A stretch of DNA of 7,158 nucleotides from positions 1 through 7,158 of the forward strand of contig JAGBSU010000229.1 in the NCBI GenBank assembly GCA_017631705.1, in the 5' to 3' direction. The stretch comes from Clostridia bacterium. Lineage in GTDB: Bacteria; Bacillota; Clostridia; Oscillospirales; Acutalibacteraceae. A program made the position numbers and the translations under genes. Under the pieces are notes generated by a model. That model searched no databases. It was given only the letters and a program-made list of their open reading frames with translations, and was not told where the DNA came from. Shown in pieces: positions 1 through 5,583 of the stretch (position 1 is the stretch's first letter; every line of letters begins with the position of its first letter).

Positions 1-840
1 GCCGTTTCGGTGATTTTGAACGTGGATGCCGACCACTTGGATTATTTCGGTAATTTGGACAACGTGATTGCTTCGTTCCACCAGTTTGCGATACAAACGC
101 ACGGCACGTTGATTGTCAATCACGACGACACAAACGCTCCGCGTGCGGTGGAATTTTTATCACATGCCGATATTGTTTGGTATGGCACTTCGCCCTCTTG
201 CGAATGGTATGCCGCCAACATCACCATACACGACGGCGCTTACGGTTGCTACGATTTGTACCATCACGGCGAAAAGGTGGCGCACATTTCGCTCGGTGTG
301 CCGGGTGAACACAACGTGCTCAATTCCGTAGCGGCGGCCGCCGCGGCTTATCTTTGCGGAGCAAGTGTCGATGATATTGTCAACGGTTTGCGTGATTTTC
401 ACGGTGCAGGACGGCGGTTTGAGTTTGTGGGCAAGGTAAATGGTGTCACCATTGCCGACGATTACGCCCATCATCCCACCGAAATTATTGCCACACTCAC
501 CGCCGCTAAAGCATTGCCATACAAGCGCGTATGGGCGGTGTTTCAGCCGTTTACCTATTCGCGTACCGCACGGCATTTAGTGGAATTCGCCGAAGCACTG
601 TCGCTTGCCGATCGCGTGATTGTGAGCGATATTATGGGCTCGCGCGAACAAAACGAATGGGGCGTTTCGTCTTCACAAATTACCGAGCGCATCACCGGTG
701 CGCAGTATTTGGCAACCTTTGAGGAAATCAGCCAATTTGTCGCCAACAACGCAGAGGACGGCGATTTGGTGCTAACCATGGGCGGCGGCGATGTGTACAA
801 ATGCGCCCGCATGATAAAAGCGTTATTAGAAAACCGCTAA
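1..840 (+). CDS. murC: UDP-N-acetylmuramate--L-alanine ligase, C-terminal part (5' end outside window)
   Basis: MurC is the cytoplasmic ATP-dependent ligase that adds L-alanine to UDP-N-acetylmuramic acid, the first peptide step of peptidoglycan synthesis. The frame is open from base 1 and ends at TAA 838-840, giving about 279 residues. MurC is usually around 450-470 residues, so roughly the first 170-190, including the ATP P-loop, lie upstream. Visible family marks, in order, are the central-domain stretch NVDADHLDYFGN near the start, GEHNVLNSVAA (from about base 304), the C-terminal-domain signature DDYAHHPTE (bases 457-483), QPFTYSRT, and DLVLTMGGGDVYK near the end (778-801 covers MGGGDVYK). 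The usual GAGD reads GGGD here, a mild variation. Arginine codons are all CGN, with no AGA, which sets the native codon pattern for comparison. No clear terminator follows the stop. Confidence 0.96.
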   Translation, partial: AVSVILNVDADHLDYFGNLDNVIASFHQFAIQTHGTLIVNHDDTNAPRAVEFLSHADIVWYGTSPSCEWYAANITIHDGAYGCYDLYHHGEKVAHISLGVPGEHNVLNSVAAAAAAYLCGASVDDIVNGLRDFHGAGRRFEFVGKVNGVTIADDYAHHPTEIIATLTAAKALPYKRVWAVFQPFTYSRTARHLVEFAEALSLADRVIVSDIMGSREQNEWGVSSSQITERITGAQYLATFEEISQFVANNAEDGDLVLTMGGGDVYKCARMIKALLENR

Positions 841-870
841 GTGAAATTGGTTTGTACAAAAAGGGCGATG

Positions 871-899
871 TGGGCATCGTCTAACACATATGGTATACT
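871..899 (+). promoter_or_regulatory. Sigma-A type promoter for the HD hydrolase gene
   Basis: A -10 box TATACT (894-899) is preceded by TGG, giving an extended -10. At 17 bp upstream lies TGGGCA (871-876), a 4/6 match to TTGACA. The start of transcription would fall near 906, about 24 nt before the ATG at 930. A 5-bp dyad (CGATG 866-870 / CATCG 875-879) overlaps the -35 box, and a perfect 10-bp palindrome TTTGTACAAA sits just upstream at 851-860. Either could be an operator, but that is inference. Confidence 0.6.
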
Positions 900-929
900 T
901 TTGTCAACTTTCGGAAAGGAGGCAAGCAA

Positions 930-1472
930 ATGAGCAACATTACCACCTATTATAATCATTCTTTCAACCCCACCACCGCGATTTTGGATGACATTGACAT
1001 ACGAGATATTGCTCATTCTCTTTCATTGCTTTGCCGCGCCGGTGGACATATCCCGCATTTTTATTCGGTTGCACAACATTGTCTGAATTGTTTAGAGGAA
1101 GCACGTGCACGGCAATATAGCTCTCGTGTACAACTGGGTTGCTTACTGCACGATGCCGGTGAAGCCTATCTTTCCGACATTACACGTCCGGTCAAAAAAT
1201 TCTTACCCAAATACCGAGAAATTGAAAACCAATTACAAACCTTAATTTTTGGAAAGTGGCTATCCCCCAACTTAACAACCGAAGAAATAAAACAAGTGTT
1301 TGAAATCGACGATGCCATGCTCTACCACGAATTTTTACAACTAACCGGTAAACAACTCTTCGAGACCGCACCATCTATTCAGGTGACTCCCGATTTTTCG
1401 TTTGCGGATTTTGAAAAAATTAAAGAACAATATTTATCGGAATTCACATCGCTGGTAGCCAACTTAAATTGA
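930..1472 (+). CDS. HD-domain metal-dependent phosphohydrolase (YfbR-like)
   Basis: This 180-residue protein is of the YfbR/COG1896-like HD superfamily. Characterised YfbR members are divalent-metal 5'-deoxynucleotidases that act on dNMPs in the cytoplasm; the substrate here is not known. The metal ligands are readable: His50 in YSVAQH, the His74-Asp75 doublet in LLHDAGEAYLSDITRP, and Asp127 or Asp128 in EIDDAM. The segment after the HD pair (EAYLSDITRPVKKFLPKYREIE) is the most typical part of this subfamily, and the length is normal. The ATG at 930 is chosen because AAAGGAGG (915-922) ends 7 nt before it. It lies 89 nt downstream of murC with its own promoter, so it need not be in the murC transcript. 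A nucleotide salvage or house-cleaning role is plausible. Confidence 0.88.
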   Translation: MSNITTYYNHSFNPTTAILDDIDIRDIAHSLSLLCRAGGHIPHFYSVAQHCLNCLEEARARQYSSRVQLGCLLHDAGEAYLSDITRPVKKFLPKYREIENQLQTLIFGKWLSPNLTTEEIKQVFEIDDAMLYHEFLQLTGKQLFETAPSIQVTPDFSFADFEKIKEQYLSEFTSLVANLN

Positions 1473-1512
1473 CAATTTATGCTGCAAATACTATACTGAC
1501 CACAAATTTCAG

Positions 1513-1529
1513 CTGTTTTTTAAAAACAG
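1513..1529. repeat. AT-rich perfect palindrome after the HD gene
   Basis: CTGTTTTT and AAAAACAG flank a single central T, giving 8-bp perfect arms 41 nt beyond the HD gene stop. The centre is too tight for a full RNA stem and no U-run follows, so it is a poor intrinsic terminator. It may be a protein-binding dyad or chance in AT-rich DNA. Confidence 0.35.
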
Positions 1530-1645
1530 AAAGTGTCTACGTCTGCTCGTGTAGCATCCGAATTCAATTCCGTCATGGTAAAGATTTTTCTTTTACATTA
1601 TGCGCCGGCACCAAGGCACCGCCCTACATCTTCGCACATAACAAC

Positions 1646-1679
1646 CTACAGTCCGATGGGATTTTCCATCGGACTGTAG
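1646..1679. terminator. Perfect 14-bp stem-loop, terminator-like or repeat-element core
   Basis: CTACAGTCCGATGG (1646-1659) pairs perfectly with 1666-1679 around a 6-nt loop GATTTT. Such a long GC-containing stem does not arise easily by chance. It lies about 175 nt after the HD gene stop. The tail after the stem (TGTTACTTATACTTTAT) is T-rich but broken, so it would be an imperfect rho-independent terminator on the + strand. Alternatives are the core of a small palindromic dispersed repeat or the 3' hairpin of an unannotated small RNA. Confidence 0.5.
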
Positions 1680-1901
1680 TGTTACTTATACTTTATCGAC
1701 CAACCCTTTCTCCAAGCCTCGCTTTTGACAACTGAGTAAAAGGGAGTGTACTCACTAAAACACGGTAATGTTCAACTACGATATTGCTGATTGTTTTCGA
1801 TGCTTTGGGTAATTGTTTTTCAGTCCTTTAAGTTTTGTGAAGTATCAGTATCTTCAAAGCTTTTATTCAGAGATTCAGTCAAAAATACAAGGATAAAACT
1901 A

Positions 1902-1930
1902 TTGACACAATTAAGACGATTTAGTATAAT
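1902..1930 (+). promoter_or_regulatory. Perfect-consensus sigma-A promoter of the aminotransferase gene
   Basis: TTGACA (1902-1907) and TATAAT (1925-1930) are both 6/6 matches and are separated by exactly 17 bp. Transcription should start near 1937, giving a leader of about 57 nt that ends in the strong ribosome site AGGAGG (1980-1985), 8 nt before the ATG. This predicts strong expression unless a repressor acts on it. Confidence 0.88.
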
Positions 1931-1931
1931 G

Positions 1932-1945
1932 AAACTGAGCAGTTT
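1932..1945. promoter_or_regulatory. Dyad over the predicted transcription start
   Basis: AAACTG (1932-1937) and CAGTTT (1940-1945) form a perfect inverted repeat around AG, directly downstream of the -10 box and spanning the expected +1. This is a classical position for a repressor operator. The 2-nt centre argues against an RNA hairpin of full length. No regulator is encoded nearby, so function is inference. Confidence 0.35.
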
Positions 1946-1993
1946 TATTCACTTAAATTGCGCTATGAAATATAAATTCAGGAGGTAATTGTA

Positions 1994-3208
1994 ATGGCAA
2001 GAGCTGGCGGTCCCGGTTCATTTGTATTCGGGGAAGAAGAAAAAAAGGAAGTCATGGAGGTACTTGAAGGTAGATATTTATTCCGTTACGGTGATGAAAA
2101 CACCGAGGGATATACCCATAAGGTAATTGACTTTGAAAACGAACTTAAAAAAACTATGGGTGCAAAATATGCGGTTGCAACAACCAGCGGAACATCTTCA
2201 TTATTGGCTTCTTTGGCTGCGTTAGGAATTGGTGCAGGCGATGAAGTTATCGTTCCGGGTTACACATTTATTGCATCAATTTCAACTATTATTTTAGCAG
2301 GTGCTATTCCTGTACTTGCTGAGATTGATGAATCTCTTACAATTGATGTTACAAAGATTGAATCCTTGATAACACCTAAAACCAAGGCAATTGTACCTGT
2401 ACATATGCTTGGAAACCCTTGTAAAATGGATGCAATTATGGAAATTGCGAAGAAGCATAATCTTCTCGTTTTAGAGGATTGCTGTCAAGCAGTTGGTGCA
2501 GAATACAAAGGTAAGCATTGCGGTACTTATGGTGATATAGGAGCATTTTCGTTAAATATATTCAAAACCATTTCAACAGGTGATGGCGGTGCTGTTATAA
2601 CAAATAACGAAGAGCTTTACGAAAGAGCGTTTGGCTATCACGACCAAGGCCATAAGCCAAATCGTATGGGTGTTGAAGTTGGAAATCGTAGCTTTGTTGG
2701 TATGAACATGAGAATGAACGAATTAACGGGTGCAGTTGCATTGGCACAAACCCGTAAATTGGATAAGATTTTATCCACTCTTCGTTCTAAAAAGGCATTA
2801 CTTAAGGAATTGCTTTCCGACCTTCCGCATATCAAATTTAGAACAATAAATGACGAAGGCGAATGTGCAACTCTTTTAACTATCCTTTTCGATACTAAGG
2901 AATTGGCTGAAAAATTCTGTGAAAAAACAGGCGGTAAGCCGATTGCCTATTCGGGCTGGCACGTTTACAACAATATGGAACAGGTTTTAAATAAATTACT
3001 TCCTGCAAAAACAATGAATATAAACGAAAGAACATATTACAAACATATGCTTCCTCAAACCGATGACATATTAGATAGAGCGGTTAACATTAGCGTTGGC
3101 GTTGTTGATAAAGGCTTAGGTTCAGGCTATGGAATAAACATTTTGTCAACTGAGGAAGAAATTAGAGAAGTTGCAAAGAACATTAGAGAAATAATTTTGA
3201 GCCTATAA
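1994..3208 (+). CDS. DegT/DnrJ/EryC1/StrS-family PLP-dependent sugar aminotransferase
   Basis: This 404-residue protein, normal for the family, should transfer an amino group to a keto-sugar or keto-cyclitol in the cytoplasm using pyridoxal phosphate. Visible landmarks are TSGTSSL (64-70, phosphate-binding region), GDEVIVPGYTFIAS (82-95), VLEDCCQAVGAEYKG (159-173) with Asp162 facing the PLP ring nitrogen, and FSLNIFK (185-191) with Lys191 as the Schiff-base lysine, followed by TISTGDGGAV. From memory it resembles KdnA-type enzymes (8-amino-3,8-dideoxyoctulosonate synthesis): the N-terminal FGEEEKKEV...FRY and the IGAGDEVIVP and AEIDE stretches. The exact substrate is open, because no sugar-pathway partner gene is visible. 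It has its own strong promoter and ribosome site. It is markedly more AT-rich than its neighbours, and about 9 of 14 arginines are AGA and none CGC, whereas murC and the hydrolase have no AGA. This suggests horizontal acquisition. Confidence 0.93.
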   Translation: MARAGGPGSFVFGEEEKKEVMEVLEGRYLFRYGDENTEGYTHKVIDFENELKKTMGAKYAVATTSGTSSLLASLAALGIGAGDEVIVPGYTFIASISTIILAGAIPVLAEIDESLTIDVTKIESLITPKTKAIVPVHMLGNPCKMDAIMEIAKKHNLLVLEDCCQAVGAEYKGKHCGTYGDIGAFSLNIFKTISTGDGGAVITNNEELYERAFGYHDQGHKPNRMGVEVGNRSFVGMNMRMNELTGAVALAQTRKLDKILSTLRSKKALLKELLSDLPHIKFRTINDEGECATLLTILFDTKELAEKFCEKTGGKPIAYSGWHVYNNMEQVLNKLLPAKTMNINERTYYKHMLPQTDDILDRAVNISVGVVDKGLGSGYGINILSTEEEIREVAKNIREIILSL

Positions 3209-3220
3209 GAAGGACCTGTG

Positions 3221-3487
3221 ATGGGCATTTTTCTTACCTATTTCGCCGTCGTTTCAATAGCGGCAATTGTGCTCACCGTTAGTGATAAATGGTGTGCCCG
3301 CCGTAAACGGCAACGTGTCCCCGAAACGGTATTGTTCTTAACCGCTATTCTCGGTGGCAGTGCGGCGATGTATTTGACCATGTTACTCATTCGCCATAAA
3401 ACGTTGCACAAACGGTTTATGCTCGGCTTACCGGCCATACTGCTTGGTCAACTTGCCCTCTATATAACAAAAAACCCGTTCGGTTAA
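3221..3487 (+). CDS. DUF1294 family small membrane protein
   Basis: An 88-residue integral membrane protein of unknown function. The family pattern is clear: a first helix (about 3-20), then SDKWCARRKRQRVPE with the conserved DK, R and PE, an LGGSAAMYLTML stretch, the RHKTLHKRF motif, and a last helix (about 67-82). The ATG at 3221 is preferred over the GTG at 3218, because AGAAGGA (3208-3214) ends 6 nt before the ATG and only 3 before the GTG. It begins 12 nt after the aminotransferase stop and so is probably co-transcribed with it. However, its arginines are all CGN, so it looks native while the upstream gene looks foreign. Its stop codon TAA lies in the centre of the shared terminator. Confidence 0.9.
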   Translation: MGIFLTYFAVVSIAAIVLTVSDKWCARRKRQRVPETVLFLTAILGGSAAMYLTMLLIRHKTLHKRFMLGLPAILLGQLALYITKNPFG

Positions 3488-3501
3488 CCGAACGGGTTTT
3501 T
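3470..3501. terminator. Bidirectional intrinsic terminator, 32-bp perfect palindrome
   Basis: Bases 3470-3501 are a perfect palindrome centred between 3485 and 3486. The stem core CCCGTTCGG pairs with CCGAACGGG around TTAA, with an A-run on the left and a T-run on the right. It therefore has a U-tract when read from either strand. It ends the DUF1294 transcript (+) and the three-gene sortase unit (-). The DUF1294 stop codon forms part of the loop, and the stop of the minus-strand gene begins two bases beyond it. Confidence 0.92.
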
Positions 3502-3502
3502 C

Positions 3503-4372
3503 TTATTCTTTCGTAGATTTCAGTTTTAAAACCACCGCTGTGATAAGCAATACCGCACTTACCGCAACCACCGTAGAGGTGACAATGGTTAGGTGGTCTA
3601 CCAAGGAATAAATCACCTGATTTATATACTGTTTTAGAGCAGATTGGCCCAACACCAAACGCGATGGCAAATCATACCAGCGAAACAACCACATCGGTAC
3701 AGCCGCGACAGAAGAACCTAAGAAAAGCAACCCGGCAACGGTGTATAACCGATGACTAAAAGGCCCTACTGCCAAAAACCAAACGCTAACCGCCAGCACC
3801 AACGAAGCCACAAGGAACCACACGCTGAGCGAGGTAAACTTTTTGAGTGGTAACAACTTACGCATAATTCCTTGCGCCGATTTTAGCAACGTGTTACCTA
3901 TACCAAGGTGTAATACTGGCTCAATCGCTTTCACCAAGTCATTGGCAATGGTTTGCACCGCGTTGTCATCCAACGGACGTTCGTCTTCCGGCAACGAAGC
4001 GAAAAAAGTATCTATTGCCTTTACAAAGGGCACCATATCCAAGGTAACGTCCTGCACCGGCTTACCCTCAACGATAGCGTTGCCAACCGATACCAATTGT
4101 TCCTTTGCTATATGGTTGATTTGTTCTTTGTCTATTGCCGATTTCATCGTATCAAACGGCAACTCATAAAACAAACATTCCGATTCCAGTTGGTCATATA
4201 CCGCTGTGTGAACCGATTCGGTAAACGCCGGTGATTCAGCCACTTGCATATAACAGGTGGCATCAAACAAACTATAACCCACCATATAGGCAAATAGCGT
4301 CGCCGCTACCGAAAGCAACAACAAAACCGACAATACCACACGAAAAATCGAACGAGAACGAGTATCAACCAT
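3503..4372 (-). CDS. Four-helix membrane protein of unknown function in a sortase operon
   Basis: A 289-residue protein whose family I do not recognise. Predicted helices lie at about 10-32, 182-203, 208-230 and 261-283. A short basic N-terminus (R5, R7, R11) should be inside, which puts residues 33-180 outside the cell as a largely helical, acidic domain, including SLPEDERPLDD near 126-136. The short basic tail KLKSTKE would be inside. The ATG at 4372 overlaps the end of the sortase gene by 8 nt, and AAGGAG (minus strand, 4388-4383) lies 10 nt upstream, inside the sortase coding region. The two are therefore translationally linked. Position as the last gene of a substrate-sortase unit suggests a partner or platform for the sortase or its substrate at the membrane, which is inference. 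Codon use matches the native chromosome. Confidence 0.8.
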   Translation of the reverse strand: MVDTRSRSIFRVVLSVLLLLSVAATLFAYMVGYSLFDATCYMQVAESPAFTESVHTAVYDQLESECLFYELPFDTMKSAIDKEQINHIAKEQLVSVGNAIVEGKPVQDVTLDMVPFVKAIDTFFASLPEDERPLDDNAVQTIANDLVKAIEPVLHLGIGNTLLKSAQGIMRKLLPLKKFTSLSVWFLVASLVLAVSVWFLAVGPFSHRLYTVAGLLFLGSSVAAVPMWLFRWYDLPSRLVLGQSALKQYINQVIYSLVDHLTIVTSTVVAVSAVLLITAVVLKLKSTKE

Positions 4373-5015
4373 AGGTTTTCCACTCCTTCCCCTCTACCTT
4401 TTTGCAAATCAGCGCCATGCGTTTAACACGCGGTAGACGATTGTTGTTTTTCGGATAACAGGTATACATAATCAGCTGGTCTTCACTATCTTCCGGCATA
4501 AGCAAGGAACCATCACTTTTATGGAAAATATGCGTGTCAACCACTTTATACACATACTTCCCATAAACGGTATCCATCGTAATTAACGTACCGATAGGTG
4601 TTGTTTCCAACTCGCTAAAATAAGACGTCACGTGAGCCGACAAAACCAATTTTCCGTTTTGACCGCAAAAACGCGAATTCAACCACATGCCGGCGCCCTT
4701 TTTCAAAAGGTCACCCGTATCACCGAAAAAGACTTTGATATCGCGTTTTTTCCAACCATCAACCGTCAGCGTCGCCCATTGACTTCCAAAAGGAATAACC
4801 GGTATGTGACCTTCGTCCGGCGTAACGGTGGAATCGGTGCCGGAAGAATACTCTCTTCCGGTCACCAACCGATAGGCTTGCGAATCCATAACAAAGGCTT
4901 GAAAAAGCAACACCACAACGCAACCCCATGCCACGATTGCTGAAAGGTAGGGAAACAACAAGAAAAAGCCCTTGACGAAAGGGCTTTTTCTTGAAAAAAA
5001 CGTATTCGTTTTCAT
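4365..5015 (-). CDS. Sortase, class D/A-like transpeptidase
   Basis: A 216-residue membrane-anchored cysteine transpeptidase that would cut a surface protein near its C-terminal signal and join it to the cell wall or another acceptor. The N-terminal anchor helix is at about 13-43, followed by a linker and the sortase beta-barrel. Catalytic residues are readable: His128 in LSAHVTSYFSEL, Cys186 in LIMYTCYP, and probably Arg199 in KRMALICKK (R193 and R196 are alternatives). The TCYP form and the compact barrel without a long class B insert point to class D, with moderate certainty. The ATG at 5015 is preferred over the TTG at 5018. It comes 4 nt after the substrate stop and has no Shine-Dalgarno site, so reinitiation after the upstream gene is likely. 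A strong terminator hairpin is embedded in codons 9-19. It overlaps the next gene by 8 nt. Confidence 0.92.
   Translation of the reverse strand: MKTNTFFSRKSPFVKGFFLLFPYLSAIVAWGCVVVLLFQAFVMDSQAYRLVTGREYSSGTDSTVTPDEGHIPVIPFGSQWATLTVDGWKKRDIKVFFGDTGDLLKKGAGMWLNSRFCGQNGKLVLSAHVTSYFSELETTPIGTLITMDTVYGKYVYKVVDTHIFHKSDGSLLMPEDSEDQLIMYTCYPKNNNRLPRVKRMALICKKVEGKEWKTYG
4961..4991 (-). terminator. Intrinsic terminator inside the start of the sortase gene
   Basis: On the minus strand, an AGAAAAAGCCCTT arm pairs perfectly over 13 bp with AAGGGCTTTTTCT around a 5-nt loop. It has an A-run before the GC core and a U-rich tail after it (the T-run 4986-4990 on + and further T-rich sequence beyond 4961 on -). 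It is a textbook rho-independent hairpin located about 30 nt after the substrate stop, but it lies wholly within sortase codons, encoding the SRKSPFVKGFF region. Ribosomes translating the sortase start would block its folding. Without them, transcription should stop after the substrate gene. Confidence 0.8.
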
Positions 5016-5033
5016 CAACTTAGCAAGAAGTTG
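5016..5033 (-). promoter_or_regulatory. Stop/start junction hairpin between substrate and sortase
   Basis: In the minus-strand RNA, CAACTT (5033-5028) pairs with AAGTTG (5021-5016) around a 6-nt loop and ends directly before the sortase ATG at 5015. The substrate stop TAA (5022-5020) is inside this structure. A competing 5-bp hairpin, AGCAA/TTGCT (5035-5031 with 5026-5022), overlaps it. A ribosome finishing the substrate would open it. This fits translation-coupled initiation where no ribosome site is visible. Confidence 0.45.
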
Positions 5034-5583
5034 CTTTTTTGCCGCGCAAAGCTACAACAGCAGCTGCGGCAGCAAAAACAGCAGCCACCAAAATCAAGCC
5101 GTAGTTAACGGTGCTTTCAGCAACGTCGGTCTTTTTGACGATATCGCCATCAAGGTTAGCAATCGGTTTGTCTTCTACGATAAACACGCAGTCAACGTCG
5201 CCTTTGTGGGTCGGGTTAGCAGCGGGTTTGATTTCGTATTTGATTTCCAACGTCTCACAAGCAACATCAAGTTCTTTCAATAAAGCTTCTCTTTCTTTTT
5301 CGCTGTATTCCGAAACAGAGAAACCTTTTTCTTCCGTAACTATTTTGCTGACATTTTCAATGTTAGCAATAACAACTTCAGCTTGCTCAGCAGTCACTTC
5401 GATTTGTTGCAACACATTCTCCATGGTGGGCAAGTGTTTTTCATACTCTTCTGCCGGAAAATACTTCTTAGCAGCGGCCAGGATTTCTTCTTTCGGCGTA
5501 GCGGCAAAAACCGGCGTAGCTATAGCTACCATCATGGCAACCAACAAGAAACAAACGGAAACAATAGATAAAAACTTTTTCAT
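5020..5583 (-). CDS. Secreted acidic protein with C-terminal anchor, probable dedicated sortase substrate
   Basis: A 187-residue protein that I cannot assign to a named family. It has a clear signal peptide (MKKF, hydrophobic to about 22, cleavage likely after VFA27), then a Glu/Lys-rich helical region (30-120) and a short C-terminal part. That part ends in VKKTD (149-153), a hydrophobic helix (about 162-179, NYGLILVAAVFAAAAAVV), a basic cluster R180, K182 and K183, and a final Cys187. This is the layout of a sortase sorting signal, with VKKTD at the place of LPXTG and keeping only the Thr and a Lys at X. It lies directly upstream of a sortase, which supports a substrate role (inference). The ATG at 5583 is chosen because GGGAG (5595-5591, minus) sits about 7 nt upstream and the signal peptide starts there; a TTG at 5598 would overlap the ribosome site. 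Confidence 0.82.
   Translation of the reverse strand: MKKFLSIVSVCFLLVAMMVAIATPVFAATPKEEILAAAKKYFPAEEYEKHLPTMENVLQQIEVTAEQAEVVIANIENVSKIVTEEKGFSVSEYSEKEREALLKELDVACETLEIKYEIKPAANPTHKGDVDCVFIVEDKPIANLDGDIVKKTDVAESTVNYGLILVAAVFAAAAAVVALRGKKATSC

Larger units (their letters stand above)
1473..1901. other. Long intergenic stretch without a supported gene
   Basis: About 430 bases lie between the HD gene and the next promoter. Open frames occur (for example 1469-1735 and 1791-1988 on +), but they start at non-ATG codons without ribosome sites, contain palindromes or promoter elements, and resemble no family I recognise. The structure seen is a 17-bp palindrome (1513-1529), a perfect 14-bp hairpin (1646-1679), an inverted repeat TGAGTA/TACTCA (1733-1738 and 1749-1754), and a small dyad TGAAG/CTTCA (1838-1842 and 1852-1856). 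Composition changes along it: the first part resembles the flanking chromosome, while from about 1760 it becomes AT-rich like the aminotransferase gene. It could hold a decayed repeat element, a small RNA, or the left edge of an acquired segment. Confidence 0.5.

Noticed and set aside
160..576. 138-codon frame antisense to murC
   Set aside because: A shadow of the murC reading frame, with no ribosome site or promoter and no recognisable product.
1469..1735. Open frame of 88 codons on + after the HD gene
   Set aside because: It starts at TTG overlapping the HD stop region, has no ribosome site, runs through two palindromes including the 14-bp hairpin, and its product shows no domain, signal or family pattern.
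1791..1988. Open frame of 65 codons on + upstream of the aminotransferase
   Set aside because: It starts at a non-ATG codon, contains the consensus promoter 1902-1930 and the ribosome site of the next gene, and its amino-acid content looks like translated AT-rich non-coding DNA.
1740..1993. Riboswitch or T-box leader upstream of the aminotransferase
   Set aside because: The leader after the predicted start is only about 57 nt, with no T-box GGTGG-type core, no anti-terminator pair and no recognised aptamer pattern.
1740..3220. Insertion sequence or integron cassette carrying the aminotransferase
   Set aside because: No transposase or integrase, no terminal inverted repeats or target duplication matched at the composition borders; horizontal gain is kept only as inference.
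3843..4234. Frames of 93-108 codons antisense to the four-helix membrane protein
   Set aside because: They overlap each other and the clear minus-strand gene, and no initiation signals were seen.
5016..5018. TTG at 5018 as the sortase start
   Set aside because: An ATG follows immediately at 5015 and gives the same protein less one residue; ATG is the more likely start.
5020..5157. Canonical LPXTG sorting motif in the putative substrate
   Set aside because: Read through the whole C-terminal region; only VKKTD is in the right place. It is reported as a non-canonical candidate rather than as LPXTG.
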